Source: Sporolactobacillus nakayamae (GTDB lineage: Bacteria > Bacillota > Bacilli > Bacillales > Sporolactobacillaceae). From it: a DNA stretch of 64,000 bases. The translations under genes and the position numbers were made by a program. Location of the stretch: the NCBI RefSeq assembly GCF_900113325.1, contig NZ_FOOY01000009.1, positions 1 to 64,000 on the forward strand, in the 5' to 3' direction. The notes under the pieces were generated by a model. That model was not told the DNA's origin. It saw only the letters and a program-made list of their open reading frames with translations, and ran no database searches. Position 1 is the stretch's first letter. Every line of letters begins with the position of its first letter. This document shows positions 1 through 9,430 of this stretch, one piece after another.

Positions 1-92
1 AAGATGGGTTACTTGTCAACTGACACAATGGATTGAGAGCTTACCCAACTATATCAAGGTTTATCTGCCCAAATTAGGGTGCGAAAGTTGAG

Positions 93-395
93 TTACAAGA
101 ATAAAAGTTTATCGTTTTGCCTTGCTGGTAGGACGATAAGGTCATAAGATTCGGTTGGACGATCAGGTAAGCGCCCAATCTGAGAAATAAACGGAAAAAT
201 TCCGCCTAATTCGAAAATAAACGAGAAAATAGCTTAAATAGACGGAGAAATTCCGCTTATCGAATCGAAAAACGTGAAAATGGAGAGTTTTTCTGTGCTT
301 AACCGGAAAAATTACCCTTATTTACCTGTGAAACAAGCGCCAGGATGCATATAACCGGAAAATCTCCGCTTATTTTACTCGTTACTTAATGAAGG
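93..395 (+). repeat. Dispersed intergenic repeat A, copy 1
   Basis: About 300 bp of non-coding sequence found three times in the window (inverted at 34103-34422, direct at 58548-58778). It contains four short near-palindromic units of the type CGGAAAAATTCCG, at about 199, 239, 304 and 353, often followed by CTTAT. The units are spaced by roughly 40-65 bp. The 5' part carries a conserved segment reading GATAAGGTCATAAGATTCG. No ORF with a ribosome binding site lies in it. The origin is unknown. Confidence 0.85.
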
Positions 396-572
396 CCAGA
401 ATGCTTAATGAAACAGGAACATCACCAGATGATTGATCACGAGTTCTAAAATTATTAGCGGATTAATAAATTTCTCGAGGGGGACGAAAGCTAATGTTCT
501 TTCCGATCCATTCACTAGTCAGCGTATCGGTTGTTTGGAATAATAGATGCGCCAATTATAAAAAAACAACTA
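396..572. other. Gene-free stretch upstream of the GH31 gene
   Basis: Together with positions 1-92 and repeat A this makes a 570-bp gene-free region. I see no convincing reading frame and no clear hairpin. The 3' end merges into the predicted promoter of the glucosidase gene. Confidence 0.5.
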
Positions 573-601
573 TTGAGAACGCTTTATTTATATGCTACCA
601 T
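573..601 (+). promoter_or_regulatory. Candidate sigma-A promoter of the GH31 gene
   Basis: A -35 TTGAGA (573-578) is separated by exactly 17 bp from TACCAT (596-601). This is a fair housekeeping match about 80 bp before the start codon. No operator such as a cre box was evident between them. Confidence 0.4.
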
Positions 602-681
602 GTAGGTGTTACGTCACACTTTGATCAGATGATTCAGCATTAAATGAACCACTATTTTTGTTTCGCAAACGGAGGGATTGT

Positions 682-3072
682 ATGTATGGTAATTTGATCG
701 GATACCAACAGCATGAAAACAAAGTCATTGTCCAATTTGAGAAAAGCGAGGCTGTTATTGAAACGATCACTCCCGCAATTATTCGTTTCTTTGTTTCAGT
801 AGCCGGATTGGATCGCAAGTCGAAAGCAATTGAAAATCTTAACTGTGCTCCGGGCTCATTGACGACACATCATGCGGATGGGGTACTCACGATTTGCACA
901 GAAAAATTAGTGGTCACGATAAAAGATGAATTCTATGTAACGATTTCTGATCGTGCAGGACATGTCTTGAGTGAAGATTATCAAGGCGAGGGGAAACCAT
1001 TTATTCGCAAAGGTTCCGGTGAAGGTTTAGCGATTGCTGCTGAGGAAGGGCATAAACTTGAAGCTGAACGTAATAAACTTCTATTTAAGATTGAAAAAAA
1101 GTTGGATCAAAATACGTTTTTCTATGGCCTTGGCGATAAAACAGGACACCTGAATAAAAAAGGCTATCATTATAAAATGTGGAATACTGATAATCCATCG
1201 CCACATGTCGAAAGTTTTGACGCATTATATAAGTCCATTCCTTTTCTTATAACATTGAAAGAAAAACAAGCTTTCGGATATTTCCTAGATAATACCTTTG
1301 AATCCATAGTTGATCTTGGTAAGGAAAATAGTGATTATTATAGCTTTGGAGCAGTTGGTGGAGACATTGATTACTATTTTATCTATGGTCCGTCAGTCAA
1401 ATCTGTGATAAACAGGTACACCGATTTGACTGGTACGACACCACTGCCGCAATTGTGGACATTAGGCTATCAGCAATGCCGCTGGTCGTATACTCCGGAA
1501 AACAGATTACGAGAAATTGCAGACAACTTCAGAAAAAAGGATATTCCTTGTGACGCTCTGTATCTTGATATTGACTATATGGACGGATATCGCGTATTTA
1601 CTTGGGACCACAAGAAATTCCCCGATCCAAAGCGCACACTGGAACTTCTTAAGAAGCAAGGCTTTAAAGTAGTCACTATCATTGACCCCGGTGTTAAGAA
1701 AGATAAAGGGTACAGCGTATACGATCAAGGAATTGCTAATGACTATTTTGCTACAGACAAGGATCTTGTTCCTTATGTAAACAAAGTTTGGCCTGGCGAC
1801 GCACTCTATCCGGACTTCTCAAATGAAAAAGTCAGAAATTGGTGGGCGGGCAATCAAAAAATCATGACAGATACCGGTGTCGCAGGTATATGGAATGATA
1901 TGAATGAGCCGGCAAGCTTCAATGGACCGTTACCAGATGACGTGTTGTTTAATAATGACGGCGTTCAAGCGGATCACCGTGAAGTGCACAATGTATACGG
2001 TCATTATATGTCAAAAGCAACTTATGAAGGAATCAAGCAGGCGACCGGCAAGCGCCCTTTTGTCATCACTCGGGCATGCTACGCCGGAACTCAGAAATAT
2101 GCTACGGTTTGGACCGGAGATAATCAGAGTCTGTGGGAGCATCTGAGAATGTCCTTGCCGATGCTGATGAATCTCGGCCTTAGCGGTATCGCGTTTTGTG
2201 GTACCGATGTTGGTGGTTTTGGATTTGACTGTACAGCGGAGTTGCTTTCACGCTGGGTACAGGTCGGAGCGTTTACACCATTATTCCGTAATCATTCCAG
2301 TATTTATACAAGAGATCAGGAGCCATGGGCATTTGATGATCAAACTGAGGCCATTAATCGGAAATATATCAAATTAAGATATCAGCTTCTTCCCTATTTA
2401 TATGATCTGTTACATGATGGGGAGTCAAGCGGTCTGCCAGTCATTCGTCCCCTGTTTCTCCATTATCAGGACGATGTGAGGACGTATGAGATTAATGATG
2501 AATTTCTTTGTGGTGATAGTATCCTTGTTGCCCCAGTTGTAGAGCAGGGCGCTCGGACACGTCTTGTTTATCTGCCTGAAGGCAATGAATGGATTGACTT
2601 TTGGACAAAAGAAGTCTTTGCCGGAGGGCAATATATTGTAAGGGAAGCGCCGCTCGATCTTTGTCCGATTTATATTAAAGGCGGGGGCATTGTACCGCTT
2701 TATCCTGTACAAAACTATGTCGGAGAACAGGAAATTAAACAATTGACCTTGGATGTTTATTTAACTGAATCCGTGAAAAACGGTTCCTATATTCATTACC
2801 AAGATGATGGTGAGAGTTTTAATTATCAAAACGGCGGATACAATCTCTATGAATTGAGCATCATTTATAATGATCCGAGTGATGATTTGACGCTCTCAAT
2901 TAAAATGAAGCACAATGGATATAGAAAAGCCTATGAATCTTTTAAAATCATTCTGAACCATACCATTGCATCTGAAGTAATCCTTGATGGGGAAAAGATA
3001 CCGTATGAAGTTAATGGGGAAAGCACGTATCTCTCAGTAGATCATTTAGGAACTATTTCGATCAAGTTGTGA
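682..3072 (+). CDS. GH31 family alpha-glucosidase
   Basis: Retaining alpha-glycosidase of glycoside hydrolase family 31, 796 residues, no signal peptide, so probably cytosolic. It would release glucose from the ends of alpha-glucosides such as malto- or isomalto-oligosaccharides. The family signature WNDMNEP is at residues 404-410, with D406 the expected nucleophile, and the acid/base lies in the WTGDN motif (D480). An N-terminal beta domain (GFG-type segment YGLGDKTG), a central barrel and C-terminal beta domains fit the family layout. An in-frame TTG at 658 exists, but ATG 682 has the GGAGGG ribosome binding site 7 bp ahead. It stands alone between repeat copies A1 and B1, without transporter or regulator. 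Substrate specificity cannot be read. Confidence 0.93.
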   Translation: MYGNLIGYQQHENKVIVQFEKSEAVIETITPAIIRFFVSVAGLDRKSKAIENLNCAPGSLTTHHADGVLTICTEKLVVTIKDEFYVTISDRAGHVLSEDYQGEGKPFIRKGSGEGLAIAAEEGHKLEAERNKLLFKIEKKLDQNTFFYGLGDKTGHLNKKGYHYKMWNTDNPSPHVESFDALYKSIPFLITLKEKQAFGYFLDNTFESIVDLGKENSDYYSFGAVGGDIDYYFIYGPSVKSVINRYTDLTGTTPLPQLWTLGYQQCRWSYTPENRLREIADNFRKKDIPCDALYLDIDYMDGYRVFTWDHKKFPDPKRTLELLKKQGFKVVTIIDPGVKKDKGYSVYDQGIANDYFATDKDLVPYVNKVWPGDALYPDFSNEKVRNWWAGNQKIMTDTGVAGIWNDMNEPASFNGPLPDDVLFNNDGVQADHREVHNVYGHYMSKATYEGIKQATGKRPFVITRACYAGTQKYATVWTGDNQSLWEHLRMSLPMLMNLGLSGIAFCGTDVGGFGFDCTAELLSRWVQVGAFTPLFRNHSSIYTRDQEPWAFDDQTEAINRKYIKLRYQLLPYLYDLLHDGESSGLPVIRPLFLHYQDDVRTYEINDEFLCGDSILVAPVVEQGARTRLVYLPEGNEWIDFWTKEVFAGGQYIVREAPLDLCPIYIKGGGIVPLYPVQNYVGEQEIKQLTLDVYLTESVKNGSYIHYQDDGESFNYQNGGYNLYELSIIYNDPSDDLTLSIKMKHNGYRKAYESFKIILNHTIASEVILDGEKIPYEVNGESTYLSVDHLGTISIKL

Positions 3073-3129
3073 TTTTACAAGAAGATTAGTGGGTCACCGT
3101 TACGATCAATTTTTGCCTTTTAATGTTTG

Positions 3130-3175
3130 GGATAGATGTCTCAGCATTAGAGGGCTTTTTTTAATGCATCTATCC
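3130..3175. repeat. Inverted repeat downstream of the glucosidase gene
   Basis: A perfect 9-bp inverted repeat GGATAGATG / CATCTATCC encloses a 28-nt loop containing a T7 run. It may help end transcription of the GH31 gene, but it does not have the usual stem-then-T layout. The rest of 3073-3265 shows nothing else. Confidence 0.3.
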
Positions 3176-3265
3176 AATCACGCTAATTTAAGGCGCCTAA
3201 TTGATAACCGAATCCAGTGAATGGACTTAAAGCATCGAGCATAGATTAAAGGTACGGCATCCTTG

Positions 3266-3478
3266 TTAGAAAACTTGGCTTTGCCAAGCCTCTGACGAAG
3301 GCACAGCCGCCGTCGCGACGGACATGGACGGCCCTAGTGTCCCGGCCTGCCACAGGACGCACTTTCACGGGATGTGATGACTTTCGCGTTGCATACAGGA
3401 CGTATGCGTAATTAGCGAAAGCTCATTTACACTTAGCGATCGTCCCCTTTTTGCCGGATCGCGTACACTTGTTTCCTT
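3266..3478 (+). repeat. Dispersed intergenic repeat B, copy 1
   Basis: About 210 bp recurring inverted at 33797-33986 and 49976-50166, with partial copies at 34021-34089 and 58776-58850. It starts TTAGAAAACTTGGC, with a CTTGGC...GCCAAG stem. The middle has GGACGCACTTTC and CTTTCGCGTTG, and it ends near ACACTTGTTTCCTT. It is non-coding and lies only between genes. Confidence 0.85.
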
Positions 3479-3589
3479 CCTTTAATTTTTTTATACTTTC
3501 TTGCTGGTGTAAAAAATCTGATGAGATCGAATAAAATCTTCCAATAATGACCATAATGTTGTCAAATCAGATAGAGGAGATGGAGCCTC

Positions 3590-4339
3590 ATGGAGATTGT
3601 CAGTGATATCTGGGTTAACTGGTTTGAGGGCGAAGAGAACGGCTATAATGTCTGCGAATTTTACGAATGGCGCAAGCATGATTTTATCGAATTGCTTGAC
3701 CAGATTCCACTCATAAAAGTGGAAAAACCACTCCTTGACTACATTGAAAACGATTTGCAGGATCTTCCTCAGGACTTGTTGAAAGATATTCGGAATCGAA
3801 GCGTAATCTGTAAAAACAATCAGCGAGAAATTATTGAATATTGTTTTATCGCAACTGATGGCGAACGTTGTATTGTTGCTGATACATTGGGCTACGCCAT
3901 CCCCGTACGAAAGAGTCGACTGATTCCAAGACAGGAAAGCATGATCATCCAAAAAGCTGCGAAAATGACCGTGGAAAACTATCCGGTTTCCTCGATGCAT
4001 TTTCAAAAAAAAGAATATCACATGCTCTCTCTGAATCCGAAGTGGATGATTGGACTTACGAGAAAGGAGAGGCAGCTAAAACAGCTTCTGTTTATGGCTC
4101 TTGATCAGCTTCATTCCTCGGGTAATGTTGAAGAGATGCGCTACTGGTATACCGAGTGGTTTCCCACCAAATATGCTACTAGTAGGGGTATGAGTTTTGA
4201 TGAAGCGTGGCAGGAGCTGGTAACGGGAATGAAGCACGGGTGGTCGGAGAAGCATGGGGATATCTGCGAACGGATGATCAAAGGTCAATCTTATTTTGAA
4301 AAGTTATGGGAACTGGAGCAAGGATCGAAAGTACAGTGA
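3590..4339 (+). CDS. yjbA: YjbA family protein (UPF0736/DUF3603)
   Basis: A 249-residue soluble protein matching the Bacillus YjbA family by its opening (MEIVSDIWVNWFEGEE) and by position just before trpS, as in B. subtilis. No catalytic motif is recognisable and the family has no established function. The protein is rich in charged and aromatic residues and has no membrane segment. The start ATG has AGAGGAGATGGAG upstream. It is followed by its own terminator and is probably monocistronic. Confidence 0.88.
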   Translation: MEIVSDIWVNWFEGEENGYNVCEFYEWRKHDFIELLDQIPLIKVEKPLLDYIENDLQDLPQDLLKDIRNRSVICKNNQREIIEYCFIATDGERCIVADTLGYAIPVRKSRLIPRQESMIIQKAAKMTVENYPVSSMHFQKKEYHMLSLNPKWMIGLTRKERQLKQLLFMALDQLHSSGNVEEMRYWYTEWFPTKYATSRGMSFDEAWQELVTGMKHGWSEKHGDICERMIKGQSYFEKLWELEQGSKVQ

Positions 4340-4365
4340 AAAATATAACGAGTTGGTTGGTGAAA

Positions 4366-4398
4366 GGGATCAGGATGATGCACCTGCTCCTTTTTTTT
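4366..4398 (+). terminator. Terminator after yjbA
   Basis: Stem GGATCAGG / CCTGCTCC with one mismatch and a loop of about 8 nt, followed by T8 (4391-4398). Confidence 0.7.
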
Positions 4399-4579
4399 GA
4401 TGAGCATTTGTGCCTCTCACACGTGATGTTTTAATTGTTGTATAATTTTTGATAAGATAGATTTAGGAAATTCTTTTTCTTGACATGCGTGTGGAGCTGC
4501 GGATGACAGTTGTTTTTTCGCAATGATGAACGTATAAGGATAGGAAACTAAATTTTACTATATTAAAAAAGGTGCAGCG

Positions 4580-5461
4580 ATGAACCATTCAGGCGAGACA
4601 TTACGATACATTCGAAAATCAAAGAAAGTGACACTCTCTGAGCTTGCTCAGGGTGAAGTTTCTGTCGCCTTTTTATCACGGTTTGAACGTGGTGACTGTG
4701 ATATTTCGTTTACCCACCTTCTCAATCTGCTTAACAAATTGAATGTGACGATCGATGAATTTCTCTATGTGAAAAATGATTATGAGGTGAGCGATCTTCA
4801 ACAATTCTTTGAGAATGTAAACAAGTATGTGATGGAAGATAATTTGCATATGTTACAGGTGCTTCATGATCGCATGAATTCGCTATATATAATGAAGAAA
4901 AAAATTCACTATCTTCATTTTTCAATAATCGCGGCCCTTTATGTGCAGCGAATATCCAAGAAAAAATCGGAACCGAAAATGGTTAAATTACTAAGTGATT
5001 ACCTATCAAATGTGGATGTTTGGGGTTACTATGAATTAATTGTGTATAACAATTCACTGTTCAGCTTCCCCGTGGATCAAATGATCTCATTATCGCGGAT
5101 GGCCTATGAAAAGAGTATGGACTATAATCCACTTGGGAAAGGTGAAGACAAGAAACAACTTATCTTGATCAATACGGCGACCGTTTTACTGGAGAATAAT
5201 CGGCTCACCGAGGCAAATACCTTTCTCATTCTCTTAAATGAGCTGCTCGATCAAGAAAGAGACTTTTATATGAAAATTAAACTCATGTATTTAAAAGGCA
5301 TCTACACAATTAAACTGGGAAAGCGCGAGCGTGGTGAAAAAATGGCGTTAAAAGCCATCCAGATTCTCACTGAATTGGAAAGCACATCCCAAGCCAGCAC
5401 ACATGCCAACTACCTTCAGGGTGTTTTGGATTCTACTATATTAAAAAATGATGCGGACTAA
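4580..5461 (+). CDS. Rgg/GadR/MutR-type helix-turn-helix regulator
   Basis: A 293-residue cytosolic transcription regulator. Residues about 5-65 are an XRE-type HTH (GETLRYIRKSKKVTLSELAQ, then FLSRFERG). The remaining 220 residues are alpha-helical and TPR-like, as in Rgg proteins, which often bind short secreted peptides. The opening LRYIRKSK...LSRFERGD is typical of the MutR/Rgg class. The start ATG follows AAAAGGTGCAGCG. It is monocistronic and convergent with trpS. I found no short hydrophobic pheromone gene beside it, so a peptide ligand is only a family-based possibility. Its targets are unknown. Confidence 0.85.
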   Translation: MNHSGETLRYIRKSKKVTLSELAQGEVSVAFLSRFERGDCDISFTHLLNLLNKLNVTIDEFLYVKNDYEVSDLQQFFENVNKYVMEDNLHMLQVLHDRMNSLYIMKKKIHYLHFSIIAALYVQRISKKKSEPKMVKLLSDYLSNVDVWGYYELIVYNNSLFSFPVDQMISLSRMAYEKSMDYNPLGKGEDKKQLILINTATVLLENNRLTEANTFLILLNELLDQERDFYMKIKLMYLKGIYTIKLGKRERGEKMALKAIQILTELESTSQASTHANYLQGVLDSTILKNDAD

Positions 5462-5484
5462 ACCGTTAATTATTGGATAGAAAA

Positions 5485-5526
5485 ACAGCTGCCAAAGCGA
5501 TACGATGCTTTGGTAGCTGTTTTTTT
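5485..5526. terminator. Convergent terminator between the Rgg gene and trpS
   Basis: A 14-bp stem (ACAGCTGCCAAAGC at 5485-5498 with GCTTTGGTAGCTGT at 5507-5520, one mismatch) flanked by A5 on the left and T6 on the right, so it can work on both strands. Confidence 0.85.
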
Positions 5527-5539
5527 GTTCACTAGTTTG

Positions 5540-6538
<999 letters not shown>

Positions 6539-6574
6539 TCACCTTCCTGATTTCATAAAATAAAAGACAATATA

Positions 6575-6838
6575 AAAAGGCCTATCCATCCACAAGGGAC
6601 GAATAGACCGCGGTACCACCCTAATTTTTCTGAGAAACAGAAACATCTTAGTCAGATTCTAGTAAAGAATCATCACCGTTGTAACGTACGGAAACGTCAA
6701 TGCCTACTGACGGATTAAAAGTCCGAGGTTCAGATTGAGGCTCAGAAGTCCATTCCCATACAGTCCGCCACTCGGGTTCCATCAATCCCAAGCTCTCTGA
6801 AGACTTTCTGCAGGTACTTCTCTTCATCATTGCACCAA
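6575..6838 (-). promoter_or_regulatory. T-box riboswitch (tryptophan) upstream of trpS
   Basis: On the minus strand the leader contains the canonical T-box AGGGTGGTACCGCGG (6608-6622), followed by CTATTCGTCCC and a terminator-like hairpin ending in a T run around 6575-6600. The likely specifier is TGG in GGGAATGGACTT (plus-strand 6750-6752), matching the downstream trpS. T-box leaders bind uncharged tRNA and allow read-through. The outer limits are approximate. Confidence 0.93.
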
Positions 6839-6841
6839 TAT

Positions 6842-6870
6842 ATCTTATTAATGGTGACTATTATAGTCAA
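6842..6870 (-). promoter_or_regulatory. Sigma-A promoter of the trpS leader
   Basis: On the minus strand TTGACT (6865-6870) and TAAGAT (6842-6847) are separated by 17 bp, just before the first stem of the T-box leader. Confidence 0.6.
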
Positions 6871-6896
6871 CTATGAAAAGAAAAGCAAATTGGTGA

Positions 6897-7283
6897 TTAG
6901 ATAAACCACGTAAGTAAAATGGAGCAGAGAAACAAGAGAATGCTGTCGACAATCAACGGCCAAGTAATAAGCGCTCGTTTGCCATCACGTCGGTTATATT
7001 CTTCTAATGGTGCCTCAGCATCTTCCTCTTGTAGCGCTTTTTTGCGCGTTGCTCGAACAAAACGTTTGAAACTGTAGGCAGCACCATCAAAAAAGCCTCC
7101 CTGAATAATGAAAATGATTAAACCTAAATTAAAGAAAAGCAAACTAACAACTGAAAGATAGTTAATAAAGACTAAAAGGGAGAATGGAGCATGGAGCAGC
7201 CATAGCAAAAGTAATGCAATAGTTATTTCGATCAGAAAAATAAACATAAATAGAAAACGTACGTTTGTTTTGAAAAGATTCAT
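6897..7283 (-). CDS. DUF3899 family membrane protein
   Basis: A 128-residue integral membrane protein with three hydrophobic segments (about residues 8-30, 35-60 and 108-127). Between them is a charged cytoplasmic loop with GGFFDGAAYSFKRF, the feature I associate with DUF3899. No function is established. The start ATG (7283) has a modest ribosome binding site (GAGGTGTCTTA on its strand). It is monocistronic, divergent from the opp operon, and ends near the trpS promoter. Confidence 0.72.
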   Translation of the reverse strand: MNLFKTNVRFLFMFIFLIEITIALLLLWLLHAPFSLLVFINYLSVVSLLFFNLGLIIFIIQGGFFDGAAYSFKRFVRATRKKALQEEDAEAPLEEYNRRDGKRALITWPLIVDSILLFLCSILLTWFI

Positions 7284-7472
7284 TAAGACACCTCAAATAA
7301 TTAAACTTTTTAGAAAAAAACGCTATTAATATCTATCAATTGTAAGAAATTATAACATAAAGCAGAAAATATATGACTTAAAAAATGGCGTGACATCAAT
7401 ATATTCTGCATTCTCTTCAAAATAAATCCGCCAAATTTTCAAAAAAAGCATGCAAAATGTCAAGAGAACTTG

Positions 7473-7478
7473 TATAAT
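7473..7478 (+). promoter_or_regulatory. Probable -10 element of the opp operon
   Basis: A perfect TATAAT preceded by CTTG lies 94 bp upstream of oppA. No good -35 hexamer is 16-18 bp upstream. This may mean activator dependence or that the real promoter is elsewhere. Confidence 0.4.
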
Positions 7479-7571
7479 AGCATCTGTAGGTTGAGCGAAC
7501 CTCTTATATTGTTGAAATATAGGGGTACAGGCCTAAAAAAAGATAGCAATTTAGGGGAGGTTATTACTTTT

Positions 7572-9248
7572 ATGAAGAAGGCAAAATGGTCACTTGTGCT
7601 GACATTTGTGCTAGCATTGAGCCTTGTGCTTTCCGCGTGCGGAAGCTCAAGCAGCAGTGACAGCAGCAAAAGCGGCGCATCAAAATTAGCAGCGAAACAG
7701 GATCTGAGATTCGCGATTACTGCTGACATTCCTACGCTTGATCCGAATCTTGCAACCGACACAACGTCAACAAATGCAATCGCAATGACAGAAGCCGGAC
7801 TTACAAGAATGCATAACAACAAGTTCCAATGGGATCTCGCAAAGGGCGCTCCGAAAGTAAGCTCGGATAAGAAGGTTTATACATTTACGCTTCGCGATCA
7901 GAAATGGTCAGATGGCAAGCCGGTAACTGCTCAAGACTTTGTTTATGGCTGGCATCGTCAGAACGATCCGAAAGCAAAACCTGCTTATAACTTCCTGTTC
8001 GCATCTGTAGGCATTAAGAATGCGGCAAAAGTTGAAAATCCAAAAGACCCACTGTATGGCAAGTATGATAACTTGGGTGTAAAAGCTCTTGATGACAAAA
8101 CGTTGCAAGTAACGTTGGAACAAGCAGCTCCACCGTTCTTCTACAGCATTTTGTCCCAACCTCAGTTCTTCCCGCAAAGAGAAGATTTTGTTAAGAAGCA
8201 AGGCAAGAAATACGCTACTTCAGCTGACACACTTCTTTACAATGGTCCATTTACTCTTACTGAATGGCAAAAAGGCACAGGCTGGACATATAAGAAAAAC
8301 AAAGACTACTGGAATGCGAAAGCAACGAAACTCAGCACTGTTAATTTCAAAGTTGTGAAAGAACAAGCAACAGCGATTAACATGTACAAAACAGGTTCAA
8401 TTGACGAAGTTGGACTTTCTGCTGAATTCGTTGATCAATTCAAGAAAACGAATGCAAAAGAAATTAAAACAGGTGTAGATGCTGGTACTTACTACCTCTA
8501 CATTAACCAAAAAACGAACAAAAACCTGAAGAACCTTAACTTACGTAAAGCGTTGAACGCCGCAATTGACCGTGACGGCTTAGTTAAGTCAATTCTGAAT
8601 AACGGTTCTGTAGCATCTAACTTCGTAGTGCCTAAGAACTTTGTTGCAGGTCCGGACGGTAAAGACTTCCGTGCCTCAGCTCCTAATGGTTTCCCTGCAG
8701 GATCTGCATCAGAAGCTAAGACATACTGGAATAAAGCTAAGAAAGAGCTTGGTATCAAGACTTTGAAAATCAACTTCTTGAGCCAAGACGGAAGCTCTAC
8801 ACAACAATTGAACCAATATGTTGCGAACCAAATTAATAAGAATCTTCCTGGCGTTAAAGTAACAATCAATGCTCAACCTTGGGCTAACTATCTGAAACTA
8901 AATCAAGAATTCAAATATGATATCGCATTTAGTGGTTGGTTCCCAGATTATCAAGATCCGATGACTTACCTTGATATGTGGACTACTGGCAACCCGATGA
9001 ACTCAATTGGTTGGTCTAACAAGAAATTTGATAGCCTGATCAACAGTGCTCAAACAGACACTGCTGATGTTCAGAAACGTTGGGACAGCCTCGTTTCAGC
9101 TGAAAAACTGATGATGTCTGAATACCCAATCGTTCCTCTCTATCAATCAGGTCATACATGGGTAGAAAAACCTTATCTTAAAGGCCTTTCATTCCCATCT
9201 TATGGTCCTCAAATTGATTTCTCTCAAGCTTACCTTCTGAAACACTAA
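7572..9248 (+). CDS. oppA: Oligopeptide ABC transporter substrate-binding lipoprotein OppA
   Basis: A 558-residue extracellular peptide-binding protein (SBP family 5) that hands peptides to OppBC. The N-terminus is a lipoprotein signal: MKKAKW, a hydrophobic core and the lipobox LSAC, with Cys at about residue 23, then a Ser-rich linker. The mature domain has the family pattern ADIPTLDPNLA...LYNGPFTLTEW. ATG 7572 is preceded by AGGGGAGG; an upstream in-frame start at 7470 would abolish the signal peptide. First gene of oppABCDF, separated from oppB by a strong hairpin that probably keeps OppA in excess. Confidence 0.96.
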   Translation: MKKAKWSLVLTFVLALSLVLSACGSSSSSDSSKSGASKLAAKQDLRFAITADIPTLDPNLATDTTSTNAIAMTEAGLTRMHNNKFQWDLAKGAPKVSSDKKVYTFTLRDQKWSDGKPVTAQDFVYGWHRQNDPKAKPAYNFLFASVGIKNAAKVENPKDPLYGKYDNLGVKALDDKTLQVTLEQAAPPFFYSILSQPQFFPQREDFVKKQGKKYATSADTLLYNGPFTLTEWQKGTGWTYKKNKDYWNAKATKLSTVNFKVVKEQATAINMYKTGSIDEVGLSAEFVDQFKKTNAKEIKTGVDAGTYYLYINQKTNKNLKNLNLRKALNAAIDRDGLVKSILNNGSVASNFVVPKNFVAGPDGKDFRASAPNGFPAGSASEAKTYWNKAKKELGIKTLKINFLSQDGSSTQQLNQYVANQINKNLPGVKVTINAQPWANYLKLNQEFKYDIAFSGWFPDYQDPMTYLDMWTTGNPMNSIGWSNKKFDSLINSAQTDTADVQKRWDSLVSAEKLMMSEYPIVPLYQSGHTWVEKPYLKGLSFPSYGPQIDFSQAYLLKH

Positions 9249-9288
9249 TTTCAGCGGAGCTTAGAAAGATATGTGGGGCATTTTTGAA

Positions 9289-9322
9289 GGAGAGTATATG
9301 TCGGTCCTGGCATATACTCTCC
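9289..9322 (+). terminator. Intercistronic hairpin between oppA and oppB
   Basis: A perfect 12-bp stem, GGAGAGTATATG / CATATACTCTCC, with a 10-nt loop and only a short TTTC tail. The weak T tract suggests partial termination or a 3' stabiliser of oppA mRNA, not a full stop. Confidence 0.75.
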
Positions 9323-9430
9323 TTTCAATTAATAAAATATTTTTTTGTTAATTTTGTATGTTAAGTTATTTGCATTATCGACTACTCAGAGTTAAAAAAT
9401 AGATATCAATTTTTAGGAGGTCTCAATTCG

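Noticed and set aside
609-818. 69-codon minus-strand ORF at the GH31 start
   Set aside because: Overlaps the promoter and start of the glucosidase gene and shows no ribosome binding site or family pattern.
4336-4434. GTG-started 32-codon hydrophobic ORF overlapping the yjbA stop, considered as an Rgg pheromone gene
   Set aside because: It runs through the yjbA terminator hairpin and T8 tract, has no ribosome binding site, and its composition is explained by the terminator.
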